Shown here: piece after piece, positions 1 through 12,401 of the stretch
How the letters are laid out: every line of letters starts with the position of its first letter
Position numbering within the stretch: the first letter of the stretch is position 1
Assembly (NCBI GenBank): GCA_964017155.1
Contig: OZ024857.1
Coordinates: 26,423,396-26,487,395, forward strand
Direction: 5' to 3'
Length of the DNA: 64,000 bases
Origin: Oasisia sp. SBJ-2009
Taxonomy: Eukaryota > Annelida > Polychaeta > Sabellida > Siboglinidae
Made by a program: the position numbers and the translations under genes
Notes under the pieces: model-generated
What the model was told of the DNA's origin: nothing
The model's input: the letters and a program-made list of their open reading frames with translations, nothing else
Databases searched by the model: none

Positions 1-1033
1 AACACAACGACGCAACTATCTCAAGTCGCAGCTCAACACCCAGGGCGGTGGCCGCGTGCATTGTTGTGTCGGCGCTAATTAGTATTTGTATCCGGACATC
101 CCACGAGAAAACCGTAACTACAATCATCTGTTGGTAGCCTTTTGACGTCTGTTCGGCGATACGTAGAAGGACACAAGTGATCGCCGCTGAATTTCATTCC
201 GCATTATCAGCAGAGCGAAAATCCAACCTGACCTGTACCATGTGGTTGTATGGTTGTGTTTCCGTTTACGTCCTAGTAGAAACTGTTTGAAAGTTGCGCC
301 GAATACATGAAAATCTGCCGTACGAAATGGACATCATTATTATAACCGGTCAACAGTAGGCAGCACGAAACGCTCAGTATAAACGGTAGAATATTAACCA
401 TGCCCATAATATGTTTTCTTTCAGATCAGGAATGTGCGCATAACCATATCGACGATATCGTAATATACATCTTTCTGATAAGCATTTATTGTAAGGGTCT
501 TCGAGATGGTATCTTCTCCTGCTTTCAATGTATCGATGTTTATAATGGTCATTGCCTGTTGCTGTCCCATTCTTCATATCTCGTAGTGCTGCTCCCACCT
601 CCCATGATGTTATTTCTGGTACGTCTTTTAGGTCAGTCTGGATTGTGGTAAACTATTCACTGTGTAAAATTCATCTATTCGTTCTACGGTCTTATCTTGA
701 TCATGGATTTATCTACCCTGCTTGTCTACGAGTGTGATCAGTCTGTCTTGACCTAGCTCCTGCGTTCTTCGGCGTTTCCTCAGGTTCTTTGATGTCATGA
801 TCGTTTCTCGTATGATCTCTTGGTTGTATTTCTTAATGTCCTCTTTTGCTTTCTGTTGAGAGTCTTGCATATTTCTGCGTAGACTATTAATTTTGTTGTT
901 GTTTATCGTCGCCGTTTTCCACCATTTTTCGCCTTTCGTCATCACGACTCGTGTTGGTGACGATATCCTCAATTTCGGTGGCTTGTTGATTGCCTTAGCA
1001 ACTTTTGACGCGATTTGTTTGATCATATATGTG

Positions 1034-1034
<1 letters not shown>
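1..1034. other. No gene recognised (left edge)
   Basis: Mixed-composition sequence. Open frames are short, overlap on both strands and resemble no family I know. I see no convincing splice-bounded exon. Confidence 0.4.
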
Positions 1035-2302
<1,268 letters not shown>

Positions 2303-2640
2303 TAGAGCGCAGTGGCTCAGGGGTAGTGCTTCGGACTCTCGACTACGAGAACCCGGGTTCGAATCCTGGCTGCGGCGTTAAAACCTTGGGCAAGTTTTTT
2401 CACTCTACATTGCTCCAGTTCACTCAGCTGAATTAAATGAGTACCTGGCTATAGACAGTGGTGGATATGTGTACGAGCAGCCTTCGCGCATTAATTGTAG
2501 CATATGGCTGGATGCTTCCCAGAGAAGCCGAGATGGTGTCTGAGTGAACAGGTCTGTCAGGGAAGTAAAGTGTAAAGCGCTTTGAACGGTCCTGAGGATT
2601 GGATATTGCGCTATATAAGAACTGCCTTTACTTTACTTGT
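2303..2640 (+). mobile_element. tRNA-derived SINE
   Basis: The head looks like a tRNA and carries a Pol III internal promoter: A box TGGCTCAGGGG at 2313-2323 and a canonical B box GGTTCGAATCC at 2356-2366. A non-tRNA body follows, including a segment around GCTGGATGCTTCCCAGAGAA at about 2508-2527, and the element ends in a CTTTACTTTACTT tail. A diverged partial copy of the body lies on the minus strand at about 39057-39160, which confirms a dispersed family. No clear target-site duplication was seen. Head plus body plus simple tail marks this as a SINE rather than a functional tRNA gene. Confidence 0.85.
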
Positions 2641-3691
2641 TGCCGGATTCTCGCTGATATCTTCGGTACTGTCTCACGAGACGTGTGCTTAAGAAGGTTT
2701 GAATACTCACTTGAATAATAGACCCAACAAGTCACTACGTTGAAATGACAAAAGGGACAGGATTTGGAAACGGCCATGATCAAAAACGTGTGTTTTAGGA
2801 AGCACATATTTCAAATATACATTTTGTTGACATCTTTCACGTCCAATCGTCAATATAAATGTTACAAAAATCTCAAACACTACGTCACGTAGAGCAGCTA
2901 TGCTTAACGTGTTGGATAACTTGGTGGATACCTGTTTTGGGGAAACGTCTAAATTATTTCACGCTGCCTCTCTGTGCCAATAACTTTAACCTACTCTCAA
3001 TTATTCAATGGAAAATGTCACCAAGATTATTTCTAAGCTTGCAACCTATTCGGAGCAGGTGTTGCGTCAGGATATCCTGCGTTGGTGGAACCTTTACGAT
3101 ATTTCTTCCGTTCTGCATAAAGAGTACTTGGCTGGCCCGCCATTTATTTAAATGACGGACGTGAAAGCTGAAAAATAAAAAGATACTTTATTACTGTGCC
3201 CTAAAAACCTGCCACATCTATTAACCGTCCCCGAGTAATGCAAACTAAATAATATCTTACTACTGTAAAAAGAGAAATCATCATTATTAGACTTCCATAT
3301 ATCCTGCAAACATATAAAACTAAATAAAAAAGTTATCTTTATTCTTATTTATTAACAGGTGGAACTTGTTGATGTCTTAGTATAAAAAACAACGTATCAA
3401 TCGAGTTTCATTCTGTTCAGTACTATTTTAATGTGTATCTAGAATATGTATTAGAGAATACCTCTAAAATAGGAGAGACATGCTTCGACATAAAACGTTT
3501 GTTTTATTAGGATATAACTTCATAGCGAGCGACTACGCCATTGTGTATATATGAAGTATTTTCCAAATCAGTAAATGTGTGCACACACCAATGTTACGAA
3601 TTATTTCGTGAAAGTCATTGCAAATAAAAATTAGAATGATCAAACATGAAGAAAGGAAAAAGGAGTTGAGAATTGGGTCGTAAACCAAGGA
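2641..3691. other. No gene recognised
   Basis: AT-rich sequence. A 98-codon open frame at 2859-3155 has no recognisable family features and no supporting splice context. Confidence 0.35.
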
Positions 3692-3784
3692 GAGATGGTA
3701 AGCTATGTTGTCAATAATAAGTACATCATTATTTTACATTGCGTATTATAATATTAATTTACAATGTCGTAATCATTGGACACA

Positions 3785-3854
<70 letters not shown>

Positions 3855-3860
3855 TATATA

Positions 3861-3905
<45 letters not shown>

Positions 3906-3919
3906 TGTATACACACACG

Positions 3920-3994
<75 letters not shown>

Positions 3995-4083
3995 TGTGTC
4001 CAATGGTTACGACATTGCTTTGTAAATTAATATTATAATACGCAATGTATAATAATGATGTGCTTATTGTTGACAACATTCTC
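3692..4083. mobile_element. Long inverted-repeat (MITE-like hairpin) element
   Basis: Two arms of about 90 bp are near-perfect reverse complements: about 3694-3787 (containing GTCAATAATAAGTACATCAT) and about 3990-4080 (containing ATGATGTGCTTATTGTTGAC). The two arms translate to nearly the same peptide on opposite strands. The centre is (AT)n-(AC)n-(AT)n and is largely self-complementary, so the whole unit can fold into one hairpin of roughly 390 bp. It ends about 210 bp upstream of the TATA box at 4290. No transposase is present. Calling it a MITE is an inference from structure. Confidence 0.75.
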
Positions 4084-4289
4084 CATTAATGGACCACCTT
4101 TTCTACGAATCGACATCGGATTGTTTGTGTCCGTCGATCGTGACTAATGAAAGCATCAGTCCAACCCTCACATCTGAGCTTCGCCTCCCCCGCACTGACC
4201 AACGGGGACTTCCGCCTGGCTACAGGGGGGAGGGGTGTGGGGGTGGTGGTGGCGTGCACTGGGCGGCGTGTGCGTGCGAGTGATGTGCG

Positions 4290-4296
4290 TATAAAT
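4290..4296 (+). promoter_or_regulatory. Probable TATA box of the peptide-precursor gene
   Basis: TATAAAT sits in an otherwise GC-rich 350-bp stretch. A start site is expected about 30 bp downstream, near 4320, and a consensus splice donor (CAG/GTGAGT) follows at 4434/4435. Assigning it to the gene whose first coding exon begins at 10150 is an inference from strand, order and the lack of another candidate exon between them. Confidence 0.55.
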
Positions 4297-4320
4297 GCGC
4301 GGCGGAGACAGCGCCAGAGA

Positions 4321-4434
4321 CCGCGCACATGGATGACGCGGCGTGCAGACAAGGCGCGTTCCGCTTGCAGGAGGACATCGCCGCTAGAGCCCGCCGCGCT
4401 GCCGTTACACGCGCACCGTGATTACTAGTTACAG
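4321..4434 (+). other. Putative untranslated first exon of the peptide-precursor gene
   Basis: GC-rich segment between the expected start site and a strong donor, CAG/GTGAGT. No long frame reaches the donor in a way that requires coding. The next plus-strand exon with a good acceptor is at 10150, where translation starts 19 nt in. Intron 1 would then be about 5.7 kb. RNA evidence would settle the link. Confidence 0.5.
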
Positions 4435-4541
4435 GTGAGTTACCACGCTCCGATCAGCGCGTTTCTTTCTAGTTTTCAAAGTGCGATTATTATTAACGAC
4501 ACTCGACCAGTCACACGTCGTGATTGACGACGGAGACACGG

Positions 4542-4625
4542 CGACGAGAGGTTGTGACGAATTCATGGGTGACGAGAGGTCGTGACGAATTCATGCGTGA
4601 CGAGAGGTCGTCACGAATTCACGAC
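4542..4625 (+). repeat. 28-bp direct repeat with TGACG half-sites
   Basis: Three copies of a 28-bp unit (TGACGAATTC at 4555 and 4583, TCACGAATTC at 4611) lie about 110-190 bp after the putative first-exon donor. TGACG, or its complement CGTCA, occurs at 4525, 4555, 4570, 4583, 4598 and 4609. TGACG is the CREB/ATF half-site. Enhancer function is only inferred. Confidence 0.6.
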
Positions 4626-5860
4626 TTTACGATTGCTTACGTGGAAGACTCCTCTTAAACTGAACCCAGTTATTCTATCTAACAAAAATATCCCGCGAGG
4701 TAAGGTTGGTTATTTTGGTATACTTTCTATCTTACCACTTAGGCTTCTGACGTCCCGGGAGCACTCCGTGTCAACCAAAATCCTACATGTTGCCATCTTT
4801 CTGCGTTCTTTCCGGAGGTACCTTGTCTTCTTTCTCTTCCACTTCTCTTTCCAGAGGAAGGAGAATCAGCTGATGGCCTGGTAATACGGTGGTTTCCTAT
4901 GCGTATTACCTGGCCACCTGCCGTTTCTCGTCTTGGTTTGATATCGTTCGTCGCACGTTACCGGCTGTTTGGTTCTTTCCCGGTGTTGATATCTTTGTCT
5001 TTTTGATACCTTATATTGGTCCAGACACAGGCATGATGGCCCATTGAAAATCACGACTTACCACGCGTACATGGTTATCATCACACTAATAAAGCAGTTC
5101 CTTACTTACGAATGAATTGGGTTTGCGACATGCAAGAATATCGTCCTTAGAAAAGTGGCAGTCAGACAATGCCACGTTTCAAACCGTGGTTACATATAAC
5201 TTAATGCACGCAGTTGAGAATACGTTTACGATACATTTTGCCATTTGTTGTGTATTACACTACCCGAGCAACCGCTGTCTCTTACTGTACTGATGGACAC
5301 ACGTCAACGTGAGACATGCCATTGTATGGTATTGTATATATAAATATCGGGTTAATGCATTATTACGACGATAGCCAACTTATACCTTCAACATCACGCA
5401 TATCATTTACTCTCTATCTTCAGAGCGGGAGATTCTAGTCACACCTTATAGCTCCCAGCGTCGACCTTTGGATATACGTTCCCGATGTGTAGCCAGACAC
5501 CCTCGATCATAAGCTTCTTTGAACTTGACGCTACGGTGACGTGTCGCATGCTACGTGTCCACGACATATACACGACTATGTCAGCTCACATGTCGTTTTC
5601 TCGTAGTCCCTTATGTTTGAGTTGAACATGCACAACTTTCATAACTTTGCAGGTAGATATAGCGCCAAGACAAATTCGACATCGCCAACTAGAGCAACGT
5701 TCTCAATTTAACGAAATGCGAAGAGAAGGCGTTGGTGACGTCAGGCTTTCTATCAAAGTCCGTTGTTAGAAAGTAAACATACAATGTTTAGGACCGTGCA
5801 AGTGTCAAGTGTTGGGAACAAAATAGGTTATGTTTCACAACACATGTTGTTCAACGTAGT
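4626..5860. other. Intron 1 of the peptide-precursor gene, unique part
   Basis: No exon-like segment recognised. Short open frames only, no obvious mobile element. Confidence 0.4.
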
Positions 5861-8572
5861 ACCATGTGGGTGAAAATTGGAACATGTGACTGTGCATCGC
5901 GTAGGTGATAATCAGATCATGTAACAGTGCTCCATGTATGTGAAAATCAGAACATAAGACTGTGCACCATGTAGGTTATAATCAGGACATATGACTGTGC
6001 ACCATGTAGGTGATAATCAGGACATATGATTGTGCACCGTGTAGGTGAAAATCAGAACACAAAACTGTGCACCATGTAGGTGACAATCAAAACATAAGAC
6101 TGTGCACCATGTAGGTGACAATCAAAACATAAACATAAGACTGAGCACCATGTAGGTGATAATCAGGACATAAAACTGTGCACCATGTCGGTGACAATCA
6201 AAACATAAAACTGAGCACCATGTAGGTGATAATCAGGACATAAAACTGTGCACCATGTCGGTGACAATCAAAACATAAAACTGTGCACCATGTAGGTGAC
6301 AATCAAAACATAAAACTGAGCACCATGTAGGTGATAATCAGGACATAAAACTGTGCACCATGTAGGTGATAATCAGGACATAAAACTGTGCACCATGTAG
6401 GTGATAATCAGGACATAAAACTGTGCACCATGTAGGTGACAATCAAAACATAAGACTGTGCACCATGTAGGTGACAATCAGGACATAAAACTGTGCACCA
6501 TGTAGGTGACAATCAAAACATAAGACTGTGCAACATTTAGGTGACAATCAAAACATAAAACTGTGCACCATGTAGGTGACAATCAAAACATAAGACTGTG
6601 CAACATTTAGGTGACAATCAAAACATAAAACTGTGCACCATGTAGGTGACAATCAAAACATAAGACTGTGCAACATTTAGGTGACAATCAAAACATAAGA
6701 CTGTGCAACATGTAGGTGACAATCAAAACATAAGACTGTGCAACATGTAGGTGACAATCAAAACATAAAACTGTGCACCATGTAGGTGATAATCAGAACA
6801 TAACACTGTGCATTATGTAGGTTATGACCAGAACATAAGACTGTGGATCATGTAGGTAATAATCAGGACATAAGACTGTCCACCATGTAGGTGATAATCA
6901 ACACATAAGACTGTGCACCATGTAGGTGATAATCAGGACATATGACTGTGCACCATGTAGGTGATAATCAAGACATAAGACTGTGCACCATGTAGGTGAT
7001 AACCAAAACATAAGACTGTGCACCATGTAGGTGATAATCAAGACATAAGACTGTGCACCATGTAGGTGATAATCAAGATATAAGACTGTGCACCGTGTAG
7101 GTGACAATCAGAAAATAAGACTGTGCACCATGTAGGAGGTAATCAGAACATAAGACTGTGCACCATGTAGGTAGTAATCAACACATAAGACCGTGCACCA
7201 TGTAGGTGATAATCAGGACATAAGACTGTGCACCATGTAGGTGATAACCAGAACATAAGACTGTGCACCATGTAGGTGATAATCAGAACATAAGACTGTA
7301 CGTCATGCAGGTGATAATCAAAACATAAATCTGTGCACCATGCAGGTGATAATCAGAACATAAGACTTCACCATGTATGTGATAATCAGAAAATAGGTCT
7401 TGCACCATGTAGGTGATAATCAGAACATAAGACTGTGCACCATGTAGGTGAGACAATCAGAACAAAAGACTGTGCACCATGTAGGTGATAATCAGAACAT
7501 AAGACTGAGCACCATGTAGTTGATAATCATGACATAAGACTGTGCACCATGTAGGTAGTAATCAGAACATAAGACTGTGCACCATATAGATGACAATCAG
7601 GACAAAAGACTGTGCACCAAGTAGGTGATAATCAGAACATAAGACTGTGCACCAAGTAGGTGACAATCAGAACAAAAGACTGTGCACCGTGTAGGTGATA
7701 ATCAGAACATAAGACTGAGCACCATGTAGTTGATAATCATGACATAAGACTGTACACCATGTAGGTAGTAATCAGAACATAAGACTGTGCACCATATAGA
7801 TGACAATCAGGACAAAAGACTGTGCACCAAGTAGGTGATATTCAGAACATAAGACTGCACCATGTATGTGATAATCAGAACAAAAGACTGTGCACCGTGT
7901 AGGTGATAATCAGAACATAAGACTGAGCACCATGTAGGTGATTATCATGACATACGACTGTGCACCATGAAAGTAGTAATCATGACATAAGACTGTGCAC
8001 CATGTAGGTGATAATCAGAATATAAGACTGCGCACCTTGTAGGTGATAACCATAACATAAGACTGTGCACCATGTAGGTGATAATCAGAACATAAGACTG
8101 TGCATCATGTAGGTGATAATCAGAACATAAGACTGTGCATCGTGTAGGTGATAATTATGTCATAAGACTGTGCATCATGCAGGTGATAATCAGAACATAA
8201 GACTGTGCATCATGTAGGTGATAATCATGACATAAGACTGTGCACCATGTAGGTGATAATCATGACATAAGACTGTGCATCATGTAGGTGATAATCATGA
8301 CTGACATAAGACTGTGCACCATGTAGGTGATAATAAGGACATAAGACTGTGCACCAAGTAGGTGATAATCAAGACATATGACTGTGCACCATGCAAGTGA
8401 TAATCAGGAAATATGACTGTGCGCCATGTAGGGGATAATCAGGACACATGACTGCACTTCGTATATGATAAACGGAACATGTGACTGTGCACCATGTAGG
8501 TGATAATCAGGACATAAGATTGTGCACCATGTAAGTAATAATCAGGACAAATGATTGTGCATTGTGCAGGTG
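5861..8572 (+). repeat. 35-bp minisatellite, about 77 copies
   Basis: Head-to-tail units of 35 bp with core CTGTGCACCATGTAGGTGAT followed by AATCA(G/A)(G/A)ACATAAGA. Copies vary at a few positions (CACC/CATC/CAAC, GATAATCA/GACAATCA), and rare copies have small insertions or deletions. There are higher-order runs of identical variants, for example GACAATCAAAACATAA around 6440-6770. The array lies in the inferred intron 1 of the peptide gene. Units abut without unique spacers, so it is not CRISPR-like. Confidence 0.97.
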
Positions 8573-9388
8573 GTGCATATATAAACTGTGAGTTTGACAG
8601 GCTTCAATTCCGATAAGAAGATTCGGATGGACGGATAAAGGGAGGATTGGCGTGTCTTGCGGTTAATGCATTAGTGTGACACAAAAGACGCCGAACACAA
8701 TGCTCTACAACAGAATGAATCTCAAGAAACAACTACCGAGTTATATTTCATATGTTATTTCAGCGTGTGTCTGTTAGATATTTATATAATTATAGAAAGG
8801 GTCATATCATCTGAATATCTAGCCACATTGGAATGTTTACGATATTTCGTTTGTTTGAAACAAATTATTGGAAACAAATTACAACCATCGGAACCAGGTG
8901 CTTTGTTTGTTTAATACATAAGAAACACCTGACCAAATCACCTTCAACGATTGCCACCACAGGGCTGGAGATTAGTGATTGGAACAATCTGTCACATGCA
9001 TTGCGGTAGTCAATAGTGGCAAATCCCGCATTGAAGATCCATCCATCCATCCATCCATCAAAATGCATCAAAGGACAATTGAAGCCTTTAGCCAGACAGC
9101 AGTCATTCACTCCTGCCGCTGCCTTGTGTGGACAGTCACTACAGTGTATGTGTTGATCTAATGATCAAGACTGTCTAATTACCTAAAAGCTGTTGGGTTA
9201 ACATTACCCTGCAATTAATCAGTGGATGAAGGAGAAGCCATTCAGCAATTTCCTATTGCTTTGTGTGAAAAGGAATGGTGGCTGGTGTGTTAGCTTAGCT
9301 GGGGATTGGTTTACAAACTCATTGTCAGAACGGGTAAAAATTTGGTTTGCCAATATGCCAGTATTTTATACGCATTTGTTTGGCATTT
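8573..9388. other. Intron 1, no gene recognised
   Basis: A small (CCAT)n tract lies at about 9040-9058. No exon-like segment. Confidence 0.4.
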
Positions 9389-9648
9389 GAATGCGAATGC
9401 GAATGCGAATGCGAATGCGAATGCGAATGCGAATGCGAATGCGAATGCGAATGCGAATGCGAATGCGAATGCGAATGCGAATGCGAATGCGAATGCGAAT
9501 GCGAATGCGAATGCGAATGCGAATGCTTATGGTTCGCAGAAAACCTCCGCATTCAAATGCGAATGCGGTAAAACTTGAACGATTGCATTCGAATGCCAAA
9601 CATTCGAATGGGAGTTCGAATGTCATTCGCATTCATTAACAAGCCTGT

Positions 9649-9729
<81 letters not shown>

Positions 9730-9744
9730 CTGTGTGTGTGTGCT

Positions 9745-9836
<92 letters not shown>

Positions 9837-10035
9837 GTGTGTCAGACAGACAGACAGACATACATTCAGACAGACACACACACACACGCCAACCCACCCA
9901 CCCACCAACCCACCCACCCACCAACCCACCCACCCACCCACCCACCAACCCACCAACCCACCCACCCACCCACCCACCCACCAACCCACCCACCCACCAA
10001 CCCACCCACCCACCCACCCACCCACCCACCCACTC
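9389..10035. repeat. Compound simple-repeat block
   Basis: Successive tracts: (GAATGC)23 at 9389-9526; degenerate GAATGC and inverted GCATTC words to about 9635; (GT)n at about 9651-9740; (GTCT)n at about 9745-9780; (TA)n at about 9781-9833; (CAGA)n at about 9843-9860; then a C-rich run of CCCA/CCAA words at about 9889-10032. The block ends about 115 bp before the acceptor of the start-codon exon. Several long frames across it are artefacts. Confidence 0.97.
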
Positions 10036-10149
10036 ACTCACTCACTCACTCACACCTACATTATACCTACTCCCCGCGCTGAATTAAATGTTAACATTTA
10101 ACAATTTCTCGTCCTGTTTCGTCGACTGACGGCGGCGTTATTGTTTCAG

Positions 10150-10289
10150 AGCCCCGTCCGGCGACACAATGGGTGTGATCACGTGGAAGCTGTTGTTGTT
10201 GACGATGTTGTCCGGCCTCACGCTCGTGTCTATCACGGCGGCCGCAGCCACGGGTCGAGGTGATGCTGACTTCAGGACCCGGATGTCAG
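10150..10289 (+). CDS. Peptide precursor, signal-peptide exon
   Basis: Acceptor TTGTTTCAG/AG at 10149/10150, ATG at 10169, donor TCAG/GTGGGC at 10289/10290. It encodes residues 1-40 plus one base. The ATG is chosen because it opens directly into the hydrophobic signal sequence 19 nt after the acceptor. Confidence 0.8.
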
Positions 10290-12219
10290 GTGGGCCAATT
10301 TAGTCGGGTTTGCTATGACATTGTATTTTCGTGATTTGTTTTGGAAGTCTGCAAACCTATATATTTTTGGAAACGTTACTTTTTATATTGAAAATTGATA
10401 TTTACATTTATTTAAATGTATATATATATGGCGGCCATCTTGCTTTTGTATATATGGTGGATACTTAAGACCTGCATTTTTCAAAATCATAACTGATAAA
10501 CCACCGAACCCTTTGATTTTTGGTGGATAAACCTACATAATATTGAGGGGCAAATGTCAAAAACATGACTGAAACTACAATTGTTAACATTGTGAACACG
10601 TCTATATACAAATCATCTTCCCGTAACGAGTACAGCCAAAACTGCCTGTCCTGCATTTAATTAATAAAATTGTCTAACTACTAAGATACCTGTGTGGAAA
10701 GTTGAAGTCACATTGCATGCCAAATTACAGCATACCGTGTGCAATTTGAATAAAACATTTTCGCTGGCAAATTTGTCCAAACTACAAACAAAACATTTAA
10801 ATTAATATAAGATAAGTACCCATAGTTGGCAATACTGCAGAGGCAGATTTATTTAATACCGGAACGTCGTTTATTGTTCGGTGAGTTTGCATGACACTCA
10901 TACTCAAAACACTGAACGCCCTGCATGTTTATGCATTGTCACTTAACATAGCTCAAACTACAGTATAGCACAACAAACTGTAAACATATCTATAGGCAGA
11001 GTTTTCATAGTTATACAGGAATTTATGTGTGACGATGCTGCTTACTAAAGAGACCAGGAATCATGACTCGTTTGCTGAATAACACAAGGCGACACTAAGC
11101 TTTTATATGAGCTTTATATTTAAAACCGAATTAATTAGCCTTGTATATATTATGCAGAAAAACATGTTACAATAATAATTTACTGAGCATTCATAATAGC
11201 AACGTAAAATGAGAACAGTATATGTGGGGGAATCAACCACAAGCAGGTGGAAGGACCCACCGACTCAACTAATAACATTAGGTACAATAATGACTCTCTC
11301 TGCTAGCAAGTGGCACCACGAACAATCATACAATCTACAACTAACAACTAAATACCGTGAGTGATATGTTCTGATGGTTGAACCGTGCAACTGGCCTATT
11401 GCTGCAAAATGCGCATGTGCAACAGTTCACTCATAAAATGCAATATGGCGGGTTTGGTGTCAGTCACCGTTTGTATATCTTCGTGACTTGTGTTTTGCAG
11501 GTATTCGGCAAGAGAGGTCACAGAGACGACACACGGACTACGCAACCACGCTGTGTCCGCCAACGTTGTCTCGAATCGACTGTTTCAACATGCTAACAAA
11601 CATCTGGCTGACGCTAAGCAACGACCGCTTCGCCATTCCACGTCGCCCCAACAAGCGCTCCCTGGCGGATCTTCCGGCGTGCCCGCCAGGGGTCTCCGCC
11701 GCATGGTGCTACGAAGAGGACGCGGCGGCGACGGACAAGAGGAAGGACAAGATCGAATGGTTGCCGTGCCCGGAGACGGCGAACAAGCTCGGCTGCTTCG
11801 AGCAGTACATGCACATGTACATGCTGGCAACCGAGCCGCTGGGGGCGTCCGGACAGCGACGACGACGGAGACGCGCGGCCTTGTTACAACCGACGAGCTC
11901 GGCCCAGACGTTTTGCCACCCGGGGGAGGACACGCTGCAGTGCTACGCGACTATGCTGAAGATGTACGTGCAGCAGGTCTCCCGCCAGCAGCAGGCGGCG
12001 GCCGACAAACGCAGCGGCAACGTTTCTGCCGTCAGCCGGAAGGGAATGGGCACCAAGAGGGCCATGTCTTCCATCGCCCAGATGTGCGCGCCGTCCACCG
12101 ATTCGCTCGCCTGCTTCGAGCACTACCTTGCTCTCTTCGTGAGGTTGAGCAAGGACGAGGGAGGGCAGAAGAAGTTCATCGGGAGGGACTTGGAGAAAAT
12201 CGACAACAGAATGGAATAA
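10169..12219 (+). CDS. Secreted multi-copy peptide precursor, five C-x8-C-[F/Y] modules
   Basis: Two coding exons (10169-10289 and 11501-12219) join in phase (40 codons plus G, then GT) to give 279 residues. Residues 1 to about 27 are a classic signal peptide: Lys7, a Leu-rich core and an Ala-rich end. Five Cys pairs with exactly eight residues between follow: 59/68, 101/110, 130/139, 179/188 and 236/245, each second Cys followed by Phe or Tyr. Basic cleavage sites lie between all of them: RR 49-50, RR 88-89, KR 92-93, KRK 120-122, a run of six Arg at 160-165, KR 210-211, RK 220-221, KR 226-227 and KK 264-265. Predicted processing therefore releases one disulfide-ring peptide per module. Four modules continue into an amphipathic Met/Leu/Tyr-rich stretch after the ring; the second (101/110) is short. 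No Gly directly precedes a basic site, so C-terminal amidation is not predicted. I do not recognise the family. Neuropeptide or hormone function is inferred from architecture. Confidence 0.8.
10290..11500 (+). other. Intron 2 of the peptide-precursor gene
   Basis: AT-rich, with canonical GT and AG ends. No repeat array or exon-like insert seen. Confidence 0.7.
11501..12219 (+). CDS. Peptide precursor, module exon
   Basis: Acceptor TGTTTTGCAG/GT at 11500/11501; stop TAA at 12217-12219. All five Cys-pair modules and all predicted cleavage sites are in this one exon. It is markedly more GC-rich than its flanks, as expected of real coding sequence here. An overlapping frame of similar length (11490-12230) lacks a signal peptide and regular motifs and is treated as a shadow. 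Confidence 0.85.
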
Positions 12220-12395
12220 AACGACGTTAACGGCAAGCGCGGTTCGGTTGGTTGAACAATGGTGGGATACTGTTAGCGGATTTCGTCAAAGGAATCAAGA
12301 AAACCGTTATTTTATTGACACTATTCTCGACGAAAACTGTGAATGAAACATGTGCCTCTGATACTCAAAGGGAAACCGTCCTATTCGTGTAGTAC

Positions 12396-12401
12396 AATAA
12401 A
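12396..12401 (+). terminator. Candidate poly(A) signal of the peptide gene
   Basis: AATAAA 177 bp after the stop codon. Another AATAAA overlaps the stop itself (12215-12220) but would leave almost no 3' UTR. Confidence 0.5.

Noticed and set aside
2303..2376. Functional tRNA gene
   Set aside because: The tRNA-like head is fused to a SINE body and simple tail, and a second body copy exists at 39.1 kb.
5861..8572. CRISPR-like look of the 35-bp array (also the 68-bp and 77-bp arrays)
   Set aside because: Units abut with no unique spacers, the genome is eukaryotic, and no cas-like genes are present.
9325..10101. Seven overlapping long frames (Asn-Ala, Cys-Glu, Cys-Val, Thr-His, Gly-Trp-Val repeats)
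   Set aside because: All are readings of the GAATGC, GT, TA and CCCA repeats; none has splice or motif support.
11490..12230. Overlapping 246-codon frame in the peptide-gene exon
   Set aside because: The frame at 11488-12219 has regular Cys modules and joins in phase to a signal-peptide exon; this one has neither.
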